A DNA stretch of 57,021 bases from an uncultured Lachnospiraceae bacterium (GTDB lineage Bacteria > Bacillota > Clostridia > Lachnospirales > Lachnospiraceae): positions 1 through 57,021 of the forward strand of contig CATKXE010000013.1 of assembly GCA_949840465.1 (NCBI GenBank), given 5' to 3'. The position numbers were made by a program, and so were the translations under genes. Every line of letters begins with the position of its first letter. The stretch's first letter is position 1. Of the stretch, positions 1 through 8,435 are shown one piece after another. Below the pieces are notes generated by a model, which saw only the letters and a list, made by a program, of their open reading frames with translations, did no database searches and was not told the DNA's origin.

Positions 1-99
1 CACAAGGTTATCCGCAAAATCTTTTTCTGCATACCATTTGGAATCCCAGTCTTTGATAATACCGACCCTTAAGCCGTGAGGATTAACTTTCTGTCCCAT
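1..99 (-). CDS. rpsC: 30S ribosomal protein S3, N-terminal part
   Basis: The first 33 codons of ribosomal protein S3 lie here; the gene runs off the left edge. The translation begins [20 protein letters not shown], the typical S3 N-terminus. S3 sits at the mRNA entry channel of the small subunit. It follows rplV with an 11-nt gap and has a Shine-Dalgarno (GGAGGGAAATA before ATG at 97-99). This is the usual S10-operon order, so it is co-transcribed with the upstream ribosomal genes. Confidence 0.95.
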   Translation of the reverse strand, partial: MGQKVNPHGLRVGIIKDWDSKWYAEKDFADNLV

Positions 100-110
100 T
101 ATTTCCCTCC

Positions 111-497
111 TTATCTCTCATTCAGCACGATTCTGATATGGCTCATTCTCTTTTCGATCCTGTAAGCCCTGCCCTGTGCCCTTGGTCTGATTCTTTTCAT
201 TGTCGGTCCTTTATTTGCATAACACTCTTCAATATAAAGATTATCAACACTCATACCGTTGTTATATTCAGCATTTGCAATCGCTGATTTCAACAGCTTC
301 TCTATGATTCTGGAAGCATTTCTCGGATTATAAGCTAAAATACCAAGAGCCGTCTTCACATCCTTGCCTCTGATTGCATCCAACACAAAACATGCTTTCT
401 GAACGGGTACGCGGGCATAGGAAATCTTTGCTGATGGCCGTGTATCTTTCTGCTCATTTCTTTCTCTTTTGATCTGGGATCTATGTCCTTTTGCCAT
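111..497 (-). CDS. rplV: 50S ribosomal protein L22
   Basis: L22 (128 residues) binds 23S rRNA and its beta-hairpin lines the peptide exit tunnel. The C-terminal end reads [20 protein letters not shown], the conserved tunnel-hairpin region where macrolide-resistance changes map in other bacteria; no oddity is seen. Length is a little above the common 110-115 residues because of a basic N-terminal extension ([16 protein letters not shown]), which is common in Clostridia. It lies between rpsS and rpsC in the S10 operon. Confidence 0.97.
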   Translation of the reverse strand: MAKGHRSQIKRERNEQKDTRPSAKISYARVPVQKACFVLDAIRGKDVKTALGILAYNPRNASRIIEKLLKSAIANAEYNNGMSVDNLYIEECYANKGPTMKRIRPRAQGRAYRIEKRMSHIRIVLNER

Positions 498-527
498 GGA
501 TGAACCCTCCTTTCAAATTGCGTGATC

Positions 528-809
528 TTATCTGACTTTTGATTTCTTCTCGTCTTTGCCATGTCCTCTGTATGTCCTGGTTGCCACGAACTCGCCGAGC
601 TTGTGGCCGACCATATCTTCTGTAACATATACCGGCACATGTCTTCTTCCGTCATGTACTGCAAATGTATGGCCTACAAATGACGGGAAGATTGTGGAGC
701 GGCGTGACCATGTCTTTATAACTGATTTATCGCCAGAAGCATTCATAGCGTCTACTTTTTTCAGTAAGCTTTCGTCTGCAAATGGTCCTTTTTTAAGTGA
801 ACGAGCCAT
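528..809 (-). CDS. rpsS: 30S ribosomal protein S19
   Basis: S19 (93 residues) forms a complex with S13 in the head of the 30S subunit. The sequence starts [10 protein letters not shown] and contains the conserved [16 protein letters not shown] segment near the C-terminus. The length is normal for the family. The start is preceded by an AAGGAGG-type ribosome-binding site. Order and strand match the S10 operon, between rplB and rplV. Confidence 0.97.
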   Translation of the reverse strand: MARSLKKGPFADESLLKKVDAMNASGDKSVIKTWSRRSTIFPSFVGHTFAVHDGRRHVPVYVTEDMVGHKLGEFVATRTYRGHGKDEKKSKVR

Positions 810-834
810 AGGTTCTAACCTCCTTGTAAACTAA

Positions 835-1677
835 TTATTTGATAGCTTTTCCGTCTCTTCTTCTTACGATCAGCTTGTTAGAAGCCTTGTTTTTCTTACG
901 CGTCTTCAAGCCGAGCGCCGGTTTGCCCCACGGTGTGGACGGGCCTGGACGGCCGATACCGGTCTTACCTTCGCCGCCGCCATGGGGATGGTCGTTCGGG
1001 TTCATAACGGAACCACGTACGGTCGGCCGAAATCCCATGTGACGTTTACGTCCGGCTTTTCCTATATTGATCAGGTTGTGTTCTCCATTGCCTACAACAC
1101 CCACGGACGCCCTGCAGACGATCGGAACCATACGCATCTCGCCGGATGGAAGACGAAGTGTTGCATACTTTCCTTCCTTTGCCATAAGCTGTGCGCTGTT
1201 GCCTGCGGAACGTACAAGCTGTCCGCCTTTTCCCGGATATAACTCAATGTTGTGGATCTGTGTACCAACCGGAATCTCGGAAAGCGGCAGGCAGTTTCCT
1301 ACCCTGACTTCTGCCTCCGGCCCGTTCATAACCTTCATTCCGTCTTTCAATCCCTCCGGTGCAAGGATATAAGCCTTTTCGCCGTCTGCGTAGCAGATCA
1401 ATGCGATGTTGGCTGTCCTGTTCGGATCATATTCGATTCCGATCACCTTTGCCGGAATGCCGTCTTTATTCCTCTTAAAATCGATAACTCTATATTTTCT
1501 TTTTGCGCCGCCTCCGCGGTGTCTTACTGTGATTTTACCCTGATTGTTACGTCCGGCTACTCTCTTCATGGAAACCAGAAGGGATTTCTCAGGAGTCTTC
1601 TTTGTAATCTCAGAGAAATCAGAACCAGTCATCTGTCTTCTGGAAGGTGTATATGGGTTATAAGTTTTGATTCCCAT
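835..1677 (-). CDS. rplB: 50S ribosomal protein L2
   Basis: L2 (280 residues) is needed for subunit association and peptidyl-transferase assembly. The protein begins [17 protein letters not shown] and contains the conserved C-terminal [13 protein letters not shown] segment. The reading frame is open upstream for nine more codons, but GGAGAG lies just before the ATG at 1675-1677, and this start gives the family N-terminus. Between it and rplW lies an unusual repeat-bearing spacer (1678-1823). Confidence 0.97.
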   Translation of the reverse strand: MGIKTYNPYTPSRRQMTGSDFSEITKKTPEKSLLVSMKRVAGRNNQGKITVRHRGGGAKRKYRVIDFKRNKDGIPAKVIGIEYDPNRTANIALICYADGEKAYILAPEGLKDGMKVMNGPEAEVRVGNCLPLSEIPVGTQIHNIELYPGKGGQLVRSAGNSAQLMAKEGKYATLRLPSGEMRMVPIVCRASVGVVGNGEHNLINIGKAGRKRHMGFRPTVRGSVMNPNDHPHGGGEGKTGIGRPGPSTPWGKPALGLKTRKKNKASNKLIVRRRDGKAIK

Positions 1678-1701
1678 TACTGTCTCTCCTTTCATATTAA
1701 A

Positions 1702-1818
1702 CACTTAACGAGGTTTTTTCGAGTTTCGTGTTTAAATGCACCCAATCCGCTTAACGAGGTCTTTTCGAGTTTCGCGGCTGTGGCGCTTCCTTATTCTAAA
1801 CACTTAACGAAGTCTTTT
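1702..1818 (-). repeat. Three spaced copies of a short repeat between rplW and rplB
   Basis: The 146-nt spacer between rplW and rplB carries a repeated element. Full copies lie at 1702-1728 and 1748-1774 (plus-strand core CTTAACGAGG then TTTTCGAGTTTCG, 24 of 27 positions equal), and a shortened copy at 1801-1818. The flanks of the first and last copies also match (TAAACA before CTTAACG). Spacers inside an S10 operon are usually only a few tens of nt. The copies are direct repeats, and none forms a terminator. Their role is unknown. Confidence 0.8.
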
Positions 1819-1823
1819 CCTTT

Positions 1824-2123
1824 TTACAAACCTTCAAAAATTTCAATATCTGCGCTGTCCTCTGTCAACTGTACGATCGCTTTCTTGGTCCTGGCAGTTT
1901 TTCCGTAAACCATACCGCGTCTCTTTTTCTTACCGTCAAGGTTCATCGTGTTGACGCCCTTTACCTTTGTTCCTGAGAACATCTTCTCAACAGCTTCTTT
2001 TACCTGAGATTTTGTAGCTTCTGTGTGTACAAGAAATGTGTACTTCTTATCAGCCATCATCTCCATGCTTTTTTCTGTGATAACCGGTTTAAGGATTACA
2101 TCATAATATTTAATATCAGCCAT
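1824..2123 (-). CDS. rplW: 50S ribosomal protein L23
   Basis: L23 (99 residues) sits at the exit of the peptide tunnel and is the docking point for trigger factor and the signal recognition particle. The N-terminus [19 protein letters not shown] is the typical family start, and the length is normal. Its ATG overlaps the stop codon of rplD by one base, so translation is probably coupled. Confidence 0.97.
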   Translation of the reverse strand: MADIKYYDVILKPVITEKSMEMMADKKYTFLVHTEATKSQVKEAVEKMFSGTKVKGVNTMNLDGKKKRRGMVYGKTARTKKAIVQLTEDSADIEIFEGL

Positions 2124-2743
2124 TATGCGTACACCTCCTCAATCGTTGCAACAACAGCTTTTGTGGTAACCACTGTGTTGTATTTCAAAATATCATATAC
2201 ATTGATCGTATTGGTGCGTGCAGTCTTTACATCCGGGATATTCCTTGCGGAAAGCTCCACGTTCTTGTTGTCGTCTTCCAACACGACCAGCGCCTTGTCG
2301 ATATTCAGGTTATTCAATACTTCCTGAAACTTCTTTGTCTTAATCTCGTCAAACTTCATCTCGTCGATGACGATAAATTTCTTCTCTTCTACCCTGGATG
2401 AAAGCGCAGACTTCAACGCCGCCCTTTTCTCCTTCTTATTCATCTTTACGGAATAGTCTCTCGGAACCGGGGCAAATACCACGCCGCCGCCTGTCCACTG
2501 CGGAGCCCTTGTAGAACCCTGCCTTGCATGGCCTGTTCCCTTTTGTCTCCATGGCTTTCTTCCGCCTCCGGATACTTCAGAACGTGTCTTTGCTTTCTGT
2601 GTTCCCTGACGCTTATTCGCCAGCTGGCTCACAACTGCCTTGTGCACAAGATGATCATTGACCTCAACGCCGAACACGTCATCGCTCAGGTCCATTGTGC
2701 CAACTTCTTTACCTTCGATATTATAAACAGATACTGTTGCCAT
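2123..2743 (-). CDS. rplD: 50S ribosomal protein L4
   Basis: L4 (206 residues) binds domain I of 23S rRNA and its loop reaches the exit tunnel. The loop segment [19 protein letters not shown] (about residues 60-78) is conserved. In E. coli L4 also represses its own S10 operon through the leader RNA; whether that holds here cannot be told from sequence. The gene lies between rplC and rplW with normal spacing. Confidence 0.97.
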   Translation of the reverse strand: MATVSVYNIEGKEVGTMDLSDDVFGVEVNDHLVHKAVVSQLANKRQGTQKAKTRSEVSGGGRKPWRQKGTGHARQGSTRAPQWTGGGVVFAPVPRDYSVKMNKKEKRAALKSALSSRVEEKKFIVIDEMKFDEIKTKKFQEVLNNLNIDKALVVLEDDNKNVELSARNIPDVKTARTNTINVYDILKYNTVVTTKAVVATIEEVYA

Positions 2744-2773
2744 CTGTGTGTTCCTCCTTTCTTGATTGTCAGA

Positions 2774-3457
2774 TTATTTTGCAGACTTCACGGTTTCCTT
2801 AATCGTTACAAGACCTTTCCTGGGTCCCGGAACAGAACCCTTCACCAACAGCAGATTGTTCTCTGCATCTACCCTGATGACCTCAAGATTCTGGACTGTG
2901 ATCTGCTTGTTGCCCATCTGACCCGGCATCTTCTTTCCTTTGAATACTTTACTCGGATCGGATGCCGCACCGTTGGAGCCGGCATGGCGGTGATACTTGG
3001 AACCATGGGTCATTGGCCCCCGGCTCTGTCCATGACGCTTGATTGCCCCCTGAAATCCCTTACCTTTTGAGATCGCGGTTGCATCCACCTTGTCTCCTAC
3101 GGAAAAAATATCGGCCTTGATTTCCTGAGCCGGCGCATATTCTTCTGCATTCTCAAACAAGAATTCCCTTACGAACTGCTTGCCGGAAACCCCGGCCTTC
3201 TGAAAATGACCCATCTCAGCCTTCGTCACGCCGTTCCTGTGTACGATTTCCTTTTTACCGCTCTTGTCCTTGTTGACAATCTTCTCTTTCTTGTCGACAA
3301 AGCCCACCTGAACCGCGCTGTAGCCGTCATTTTCTACGGTTTTGACCTGTGTCACTACACAGGGGCCTGCCTGTAGTACGGTTACAGGAATCAGGACGCC
3401 GTCTTCATCAAAAATCTGGGTCATACCAACCTTTGTAGCCAAAATAGCTTTCTTCAT
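2774..3457 (-). CDS. rplC: 50S ribosomal protein L3
   Basis: L3 (227 residues) is an early 23S rRNA-binding protein near the peptidyl-transferase centre. The protein starts [20 protein letters not shown] and includes [13 protein letters not shown], typical of L3. The frame is open 17 codons further upstream, but an AGGAGGT site at 3464-3470 fixes the ATG at 3455-3457. It is the second gene of the S10 operon. Confidence 0.97.
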   Translation of the reverse strand: MKKAILATKVGMTQIFDEDGVLIPVTVLQAGPCVVTQVKTVENDGYSAVQVGFVDKKEKIVNKDKSGKKEIVHRNGVTKAEMGHFQKAGVSGKQFVREFLFENAEEYAPAQEIKADIFSVGDKVDATAISKGKGFQGAIKRHGQSRGPMTHGSKYHRHAGSNGAASDPSKVFKGKKMPGQMGNKQITVQNLEVIRVDAENNLLLVKGSVPGPRKGLVTIKETVKSAK

Positions 3458-3536
3458 TATAATTACCTCCTGTGATTTACAGCGGAGCACAGTATAAAAT
3501 GTGCTCATCCTAAATGATAGGATTCTGCTTCATGAA

Positions 3537-3854
3537 TTACTTACTTTTCATCTTGATATCAATATACACGCCTGCCGGCATCTCCAGCCTGGACAGTGCG
3601 TCAACCGTCTTCTGGGTCGGTGTGATGATATCAATCAGTCTTTTATGAGTCCTCTGCTCGAACTGCTCCCTGGAATCCTTGTACTTGTGTACAGCCCTTA
3701 AGATTGTAACAACTTCCTTCTTCGTCGGAAGCGGAACCGGGCCGCTCACCTGAGATCCGTTTTTCTTAACAGTTTCGATGATTTTTCTGGCTGATGCATC
3801 CACAAGCTGATGATCGTATGCCTTCAATGTGATTCTCATTACTTGACTTGCCAT
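3537..3854 (-). CDS. rpsJ: 30S ribosomal protein S10
   Basis: S10 (105 residues) is part of the 30S head and, as NusE, also of the Nus antitermination complex. The sequence contains [16 protein letters not shown], the family signature. It is the first gene of the operon; AAAGGAGG lies 11 nt upstream of the ATG, at the end of a long leader. Confidence 0.97.
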   Translation of the reverse strand: MASQVMRITLKAYDHQLVDASARKIIETVKKNGSQVSGPVPLPTKKEVVTILRAVHKYKDSREQFEQRTHKRLIDIITPTQKTVDALSRLEMPAGVYIDIKMKSK

Positions 3855-4109
3855 AAAAAAAGTCGCCTCCTTTTCGTACTATTCACTTCAGTACGACAAG
3901 CGGTGACTGTACACTCTCCCGTGTGTGTCGTGAGAAACATACACGTTGTTTCATACCCTTACCTGATGGTAAGCAGTAATCAGTTATGATTCGTACAGTG
4001 ACTTGTCGCCAGTTTCCTAACTTGACATTCGCTCCACGGAAAACCTGCCATCCTGTGCAACTCCCACAATCGGCAGCAACCTCGCGCTTCACAGCTATCA
4101 TGCCACAGC
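3855..4109 (-). promoter_or_regulatory. Leader RNA of the S10 operon
   Basis: About 250 nt of transcribed leader separates the promoter from rpsJ. It holds several hairpins: a perfect 6-bp stem with a 4-nt loop at 3958-3973 (cttacc/ggtaag), a 6-bp stem (CGTACT/AGTACG) directly upstream of the Shine-Dalgarno, and complementary segments GACAAG and CTTGTC about 70 nt apart. S10 leaders act as autoregulatory RNAs in enterobacteria; regulation here is an inference from length and structure only. Confidence 0.5.
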
Positions 4110-4115
4110 GTTGTT

Positions 4116-4144
4116 ATTATAACGAATCCAACTATATAATTCAA
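4116..4144 (-). promoter_or_regulatory. Sigma-A promoter of the S10 operon
   Basis: On the minus strand TTGAAT (4139-4144) is followed after exactly 17 nt by a perfect TATAAT (4116-4121). It lies about 260 nt upstream of rpsJ, with no other good promoter nearer. Confidence 0.85.
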
Positions 4145-4240
4145 GTACTTTTTTCCATTTTTTAATATTTTTTTTACTTTTATGCAAAGAATCTATCCAT
4201 ATTTCAAAATATAATCTTGATTTTGAGGCGGGAACTGCGC

Positions 4241-4283
4241 AAAGAGAACCGGGAACGCCGTTCATACATCCCCGGTTCTCTTT
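4241..4283. terminator. Intrinsic terminator between the MscS gene and the S10 promoter
   Basis: A 13-bp inverted repeat (aaagagaaccggg at 4241-4253, cccggttctcttt at 4271-4283) lies just downstream of the minus-strand MscS gene. The T-run is better on the plus strand (TTTTT), but the stem can stop transcripts from both sides. Confidence 0.75.
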
Positions 4284-4333
4284 TTGGGCAGTATAATGAA
4301 GCTGCCGATTATTTTGCGAAAATGCCTTCGCCT

Positions 4334-6481
4334 TTAATGCTCTTCATCATCGTCTTCGATGAGGCCGCCGGCCATGACCCGCTGCGCATCGTGGAATCTC
4401 TGCGCCTGCATCTGCTCTTCCGCCGTCGCCTTCTGGAATTCAATGGGCTGGTTCAGCACGATCTGCGGATAAGGTATGTTGATATCATATTTATCAAAGA
4501 TCAATTTCATCTCCCGGTTCAGATCCCGTTCCATCTGAATCCTGTCCGCCTCTGAACAGAGCACCATCACGCGGATGTTCACGCTGTTATCGCCGAGTGA
4601 AATGACGCCTTTGTAGAACGGCCCGTCGATAATGTTGGGCAGATGCGTCCTGATATTCGGGAATTCTTTTTCCAGAACATTTTCCACACGTTCCAGAGAT
4701 TCTCCATATTCAATCCCTACATCCACCCAGGCATAAGAATATTCTCTGGTCATATTGATCACGCCGCAGACGTCGCTGTTGCTGATAATTTTGATATTCT
4801 TGCTTCCGTCTTCTATCTTGGTGGTACGCACGCCGATCTCAACAACCTTTCCACGAAAATCACCGATTGTGACAATATCCCCCACCTGAAATTCCCCTTC
4901 AAATATAATGAACAGCCCGGCCAGGATATCCGATACAAGCCTCTGGGCGCCCAGCCCGACCACCAGCGTCAGGATTCCGGCGGAAGCGAGAAGCGTTTTT
5001 GTATCGATTCCAAACAATGCAAGACAGTAATACAGGACAAGAATCACAGACATATATTTCAACAGGTTGTGCAGCAGGCGGCAGACGGTTTCCCCTTTTG
5101 CCCCCAGTACTTTCGATAAAATCTGGAGCAGCTTCTGCACAAGCATCGTCACTACACTGGCCACGCATACGATCATGATACTGCTCGTAAACGCAAAGAT
5201 ATTGAGGCCCCTTGCCCATTTGCCGTCCAGTACATATACAAAGATCGAACTGCTGTCAAACACCTGATCGCGCATCAGTATCGCGGCAAAGATCAATGCC
5301 GCCAATACGGACAGCAATATCTTCAATACGACAAGCATCCGCTGCTCCGGCGTTTTTTCACTCCATTTTACAATCCTGTTTTCCCAACGGCTGGAAGCAG
5401 AGCTTGTCCTGCGGACCCTTTTATCCGGCATCTCGATATCGATCATCCCGCCGGAAGCATCCGCCTTTTTCGGTTCTTCCCCTTCCGTACCCTGCATGCT
5501 GACCGTAAGCAGCACAAATACAAACAAGAGCGTGACCACGCTGGCCAGAACAGAGGCCACGGTAATCGGAAGACGCTTTCCCTGCACCATGCCCGCCGGA
5601 ACTGCCGCATACACATAATAGTCTTTGGTTTCCAGGGAAGAAACATAATAATCGTTCTTTCCCAACGCAATAAAACCTGCATATCCGTCTGATAGCTGCG
5701 TTTTTTTCAGACCATATTTTGCCGTATCTTTGCCGATCAGCCTGCTGTCCGGATGGTACGCGAATTTCCCGTCTTCTTTGCCGACGGCAAAAATGATTCC
5801 TCCTTTGCCGACTTTGACCCCCTGCAGGATCTTGTCAATCTGCATGTTCGAAACCGTTTCCTCCAGTTTTTCAGGCAGGATGCTGATCTCCGCGATGCCG
5901 GCCGCCTTTCCCTGGCTGTCGCACAGGGTAACCCCGATATATTGGCGGTATTCCCCCGTCGTATCATCCTCCCTTGCTTCCTGGATGTGATATGCGCTTC
6001 CTTTAAGCAGGCTGCGGAATTCATAGGACTGGTCTTTTGGATCCTCGCTTAGCACAAAATCCCCCAGGATGGCGTCTGTGGCAATCTGCTTTCCCGTCTC
6101 ATCGAAAATATGGATTGACTTTATGTCCAGAATCCCGCTCAGTATGGCGAGTGTATCATGCTCTGCAAGCTCCGGCTTTTTTTCGATCATATACGCCGTA
6201 ATGCGGCACTTATTCAAATATCGTTCATCATACTGTTCTTTGACCGCATCCCGTTCCTTCGTATACTGGCTGATCTTTTTCTCCACCTCTTCCACGCGCT
6301 GTGTATTACTCATGGATTGTCTGGAAAGAGAAAAGAGCGTCTGCATATAAAAAGAAATCAGGAGAATACAGATCAACCCTACCAGTGAGATTGTCCCGAT
6401 CTTCCGGCCTACCACATGGTTGTAATAAAAATTTCCAAACAGCTTTTTCCGGTCTGACTGTTTCTCCTCATCCAGCAGAAA
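4334..6481 (-). CDS. Mechanosensitive channel (MscS family) with Cache-like sensor, 3' part of a frameshifted gene
   Basis: This frame encodes a transmembrane helix (GLICILLISFYMQTLF), an outside Cache-like sensor (contains AYHPDSRLIGKD), a second helix (VASVLASVVTLLFVFVLL), further helices, and an MscS core with LLASAGILTLVVGLGAQ and the FRGKVVEIGVRTT beta domain. MscS channels release solutes on hypo-osmotic stress. No good ribosome-binding site starts this frame; the open frame extends antisense-like to 6586. A single-base change at 6479-6483 would join it to the upstream frame (6409-7383). It is therefore listed from the frame junction. It could be a pseudogene, a sequencing error, or two pieces made by frameshifting. 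Confidence 0.75.
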   Translation of the reverse strand, partial: FLLDEEKQSDRKKLFGNFYYNHVVGRKIGTISLVGLICILLISFYMQTLFSLSRQSMSNTQRVEEVEKKISQYTKERDAVKEQYDERYLNKCRITAYMIEKKPELAEHDTLAILSGILDIKSIHIFDETGKQIATDAILGDFVLSEDPKDQSYEFRSLLKGSAYHIQEAREDDTTGEYRQYIGVTLCDSQGKAAGIAEISILPEKLEETVSNMQIDKILQGVKVGKGGIIFAVGKEDGKFAYHPDSRLIGKDTAKYGLKKTQLSDGYAGFIALGKNDYYVSSLETKDYYVYAAVPAGMVQGKRLPITVASVLASVVTLLFVFVLLTVSMQGTEGEEPKKADASGGMIDIEMPDKRVRRTSSASSRWENRIVKWSEKTPEQRMLVVLKILLSVLAALIFAAILMRDQVFDSSSIFVYVLDGKWARGLNIFAFTSSIMIVCVASVVTMLVQKLLQILSKVLGAKGETVCRLLHNLLKYMSVILVLYYCLALFGIDTKTLLASAGILTLVVGLGAQRLVSDILAGLFIIFEGEFQVGDIVTIGDFRGKVVEIGVRTTKIEDGSKNIKIISNSDVCGVINMTREYSYAWVDVGIEYGESLERVENVLEKEFPNIRTHLPNIIDGPFYKGVISLGDNSVNIRVMVLCSEADRIQMERDLNREMKLIFDKYDINIPYPQIVLNQPIEFQKATAEEQMQAQRFHDAQRVMAGGLIEDDDEEH

Positions 6482-7383
6482 AACGCATAGGTAATAACAA
6501 GCGTTATTACTGCAAAATAGATAAACAGAATAATGGCGACGGTTGTATTTCTTGACGCCAGAATTTCCTCCGATGTGACCGCGCACACGATATAAGCATC
6601 CTCCACCCTGGTCACGCCGCAGAACAGTTTCTGCCCGTCAACGGCCATCCACTCAAACCTGTTTTTCTCCAGATTTTCAACGGAAACGCCGTTGGTCAGA
6701 GAATCCTTGCCGACCAGAGACTCATTCGGATGATAAAGGAATGTATAATCCTTTGCAGAGACCGCAAACGCAAATCCATCCAGCCCGATATTGACATTTT
6801 CGAGAATACTGCCCCAGGAAGAAATTCCGGACAGCAGCGCCTTTAGTTCTTTCGGATCCTGTTCAATGACGACCATAGCGTCTCTCGTAATCCCCGCCCC
6901 ATAATAACGGAAGCTCCTGCCGTCTCTTTCCACCTCAAAAGCGCCGGGCGCTTTTTCAGTATTCAAGGCAAGGCGGAGCTGGTTATACCTTTCATAAGAA
7001 AAATCCGCCGTACTTTCTCCTGCCTGCGCAAGGATCTCCCCCTCTCGGTTTATGATCATAATATTGCTGACATCCAAAAGTTTCCGGCATTCTTTCATAT
7101 TCGTATCCGTATACCCCGACATCACCTGATTTTTAAACATAAAGGCAGCGCTTTCTGCCTTTGATGCATAAATCTCATCATAGGAATCCATGCTCTGCCG
7201 TGCGGACATACGCGCATTTTCCACCAGCGTCTCCATCTCGTCCAGATTCCCCTGTGTGTCCTTCTTTTGTTCATTGACAGACAAGTTGGTCTGAAGGACG
7301 GTTAAAAAAAGCCCCAGCATGATAAGGCAAAGTATCTCCACCAGAATCATCAGAACCGCTTTTTTTCTTTTGTTCTTAAACAT
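6409..7383 (-). CDS. Membrane Cache-sensor protein, 5' part of the frameshifted MscS gene
   Basis: The protein starts MFKNKRKKAVLMILVEILCL, an uncleaved signal anchor, followed by an extracellular sensor of about 230 residues. The sensor ends with a Cache-like segment (FLYHPNESLVGKDS) that matches AYHPDSRLIGKD in the downstream frame. A second helix (TTVAIILFIYFAVITLVITY) ends at 6484; beyond the A5 run at 6479-6483 the frame degenerates and stops at 6409. AGGGGGG lies 6 nt before the chosen ATG; an ATG two codons upstream is possible. Adding one base in the run gives a single protein of about 1016 residues with two sensors and an MscS pore. The upstream solute-binding gene ends 12 nt before the start, so the pair is translationally coupled. 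Confidence 0.75.
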   Translation of the reverse strand: MFKNKRKKAVLMILVEILCLIMLGLFLTVLQTNLSVNEQKKDTQGNLDEMETLVENARMSARQSMDSYDEIYASKAESAAFMFKNQVMSGYTDTNMKECRKLLDVSNIMIINREGEILAQAGESTADFSYERYNQLRLALNTEKAPGAFEVERDGRSFRYYGAGITRDAMVVIEQDPKELKALLSGISSWGSILENVNIGLDGFAFAVSAKDYTFLYHPNESLVGKDSLTNGVSVENLEKNRFEWMAVDGQKLFCGVTRVEDAYIVCAVTSEEILASRNTTVAIILFIYFAVITLVITYAFFCWMRRNSQTGKSCLEIFITTMW

Positions 7384-7394
7384 ATCCATCCCCC

Positions 7395-8195
7395 CTAATC
7401 CCATTTATCAATGAATCCGGCGATCGTCCCGTCGTCCAGCATCTCACTGACCGCATCGGCTATGGGCTTGCTCAGGGCGGAATCTTTCACAGTCGCCACG
7501 CCATATTGCTGCTCTGCAACGGAAAGCTCTAAAAACCTTCTGTCCTCATTCATATATGTAAGTGCAATACAGGAGTCCATACATGCCGCATCCACGATCC
7601 CCTCTTCCAGATACGCCGACAATTCACTGTAGGACTCCGCTTTTAACACTCTCGCGCCTTCATACACGGTCTCGGTTTCTGTGTTGGAAACTACCGTCTC
7701 CGTGATCAAAGAAAGCTCGAATAACTTCCCGGCCAAAAGCGGCCCTGCATTGGAACCGTTCATAATCCCGATGGTTTTATTTTTCAGCTGCCGCGGCGTA
7801 TGGATCAGCGACGATGCCTCTGTCATAATTCTTGTCTCATCAATATAATACGGCTCTGAGAAATCCAGATTTTCCCTCCGCGTGTCCGCCGCAGAATAGG
7901 CGGCGATTATACAGTCCACCTTCCCGTCCAAAAGCATCTCTTTCCGATTGTCCGGCTTTACGGTGACGAATTCTGCCGTGGCATATCCAAGCCTTTGGGC
8001 AAGCTCCTCCGCAATATCAATCTCCAGCCCGTAATATTTTCCGGTCTCCTCGTTAAAATATCCGAAATTCATAATGTCGGCCCTGACCCCGATCCTGAGC
8101 ACACCGGATTTTTTCTCTGTGCACCCCGTAGCTATAAGCATCAGGATAGCTGCTGCTGCCAAAAGCCTGTACAGCTTCGTTTTTCTTTCGTCCAT
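7395..8195 (-). CDS. Family-3 solute-binding lipoprotein
   Basis: This is a type 2 periplasmic-binding-fold protein (SBP_bac_3-like, 266 residues) of the sort that binds amino acids or other small ligands at the cell surface. The N-terminus MDERKTKLYRLLAAAAILML ends in a lipobox LIATGC, with the lipidated cysteine at residue 25. The body has GVLRIGVRADIMNFGYFNEE and DGKVDCIIAAYS, typical of the family. No ABC permease or ATPase is nearby; it sits directly upstream of the Cache/MscS gene and downstream of an SH3b lipoprotein. It may deliver a ligand to the sensor protein instead of a transporter, but that is inference. The start is chosen by the signal peptide and the purine-rich AAGGAGAAAAAGG. 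Confidence 0.85.
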   Translation of the reverse strand: MDERKTKLYRLLAAAAILMLIATGCTEKKSGVLRIGVRADIMNFGYFNEETGKYYGLEIDIAEELAQRLGYATAEFVTVKPDNRKEMLLDGKVDCIIAAYSAADTRRENLDFSEPYYIDETRIMTEASSLIHTPRQLKNKTIGIMNGSNAGPLLAGKLFELSLITETVVSNTETETVYEGARVLKAESYSELSAYLEEGIVDAACMDSCIALTYMNEDRRFLELSVAEQQYGVATVKDSALSKPIADAVSEMLDDGTIAGFIDKWD

Positions 8196-8253
8196 CCTTT
8201 TTCTCCTTCCCTGGCATCCGTATGTCCGTCTGGTTCCTGGCCTTGCAGGAGTA

Positions 8254-8315
8254 AAAGACCCCGCAGCAAGCTGACGGAGCGTCAAATTTCCAGCGCATCA
8301 GGCTGCGGGGTCTTT
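8254..8315. terminator. Perfect 14-bp inverted repeat between two lipoprotein genes
   Basis: Arms aaagaccccgcagc (8254-8267) and gctgcggggtcttt (8302-8315) are fully complementary; the minus-strand right arm runs into TCTTTTA, a short U-tract. The 34-nt loop itself has a small hairpin (TGACG/CGTCA). It lies in the 240-nt gap between the SH3b lipoprotein and the solute-binding gene, so it is either a terminator/attenuator inside the operon or an RNA-stability stem. The remainder of the gap shows no gene. Confidence 0.6.
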
Positions 8316-8435
8316 GGTCTGCACTCCGTTTCGGTCGTTGCCGTGACAAGCCCGCCGGCGCTTGTCCGGCAACCCTCGCGGCAGCAGCCAACCCATACAA
8401 GCATGGATTTGGCCCGCTGCCCCTGTCGATATCCG

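Noticed and set aside
3883..4101. 72-codon minus-strand frame within the S10 leader
   Set aside because: Cysteine- and arginine-rich text with no good ribosome-binding site; it overlaps leader hairpins and is better explained as structured RNA.
6487..6586. Upstream ATG of the MscS 3' frame as a real start
   Set aside because: The text before the A5 run (MRGHIGGNSGVKKYNRRHYS) overlaps the helix coding of the other frame and has no ribosome-binding site.
8053..8400. 115-codon minus-strand frame spanning the gap between two lipoproteins
   Set aside because: It covers the 14-bp inverted repeat and overlaps the solute-binding gene in another frame; composition is unlike a real protein.
8196..8435. 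Known riboswitch in the gap before the solute-binding gene
   Set aside because: Checked by eye for c-di-GMP, cobalamin, lysine and SAM core motifs; none is present.
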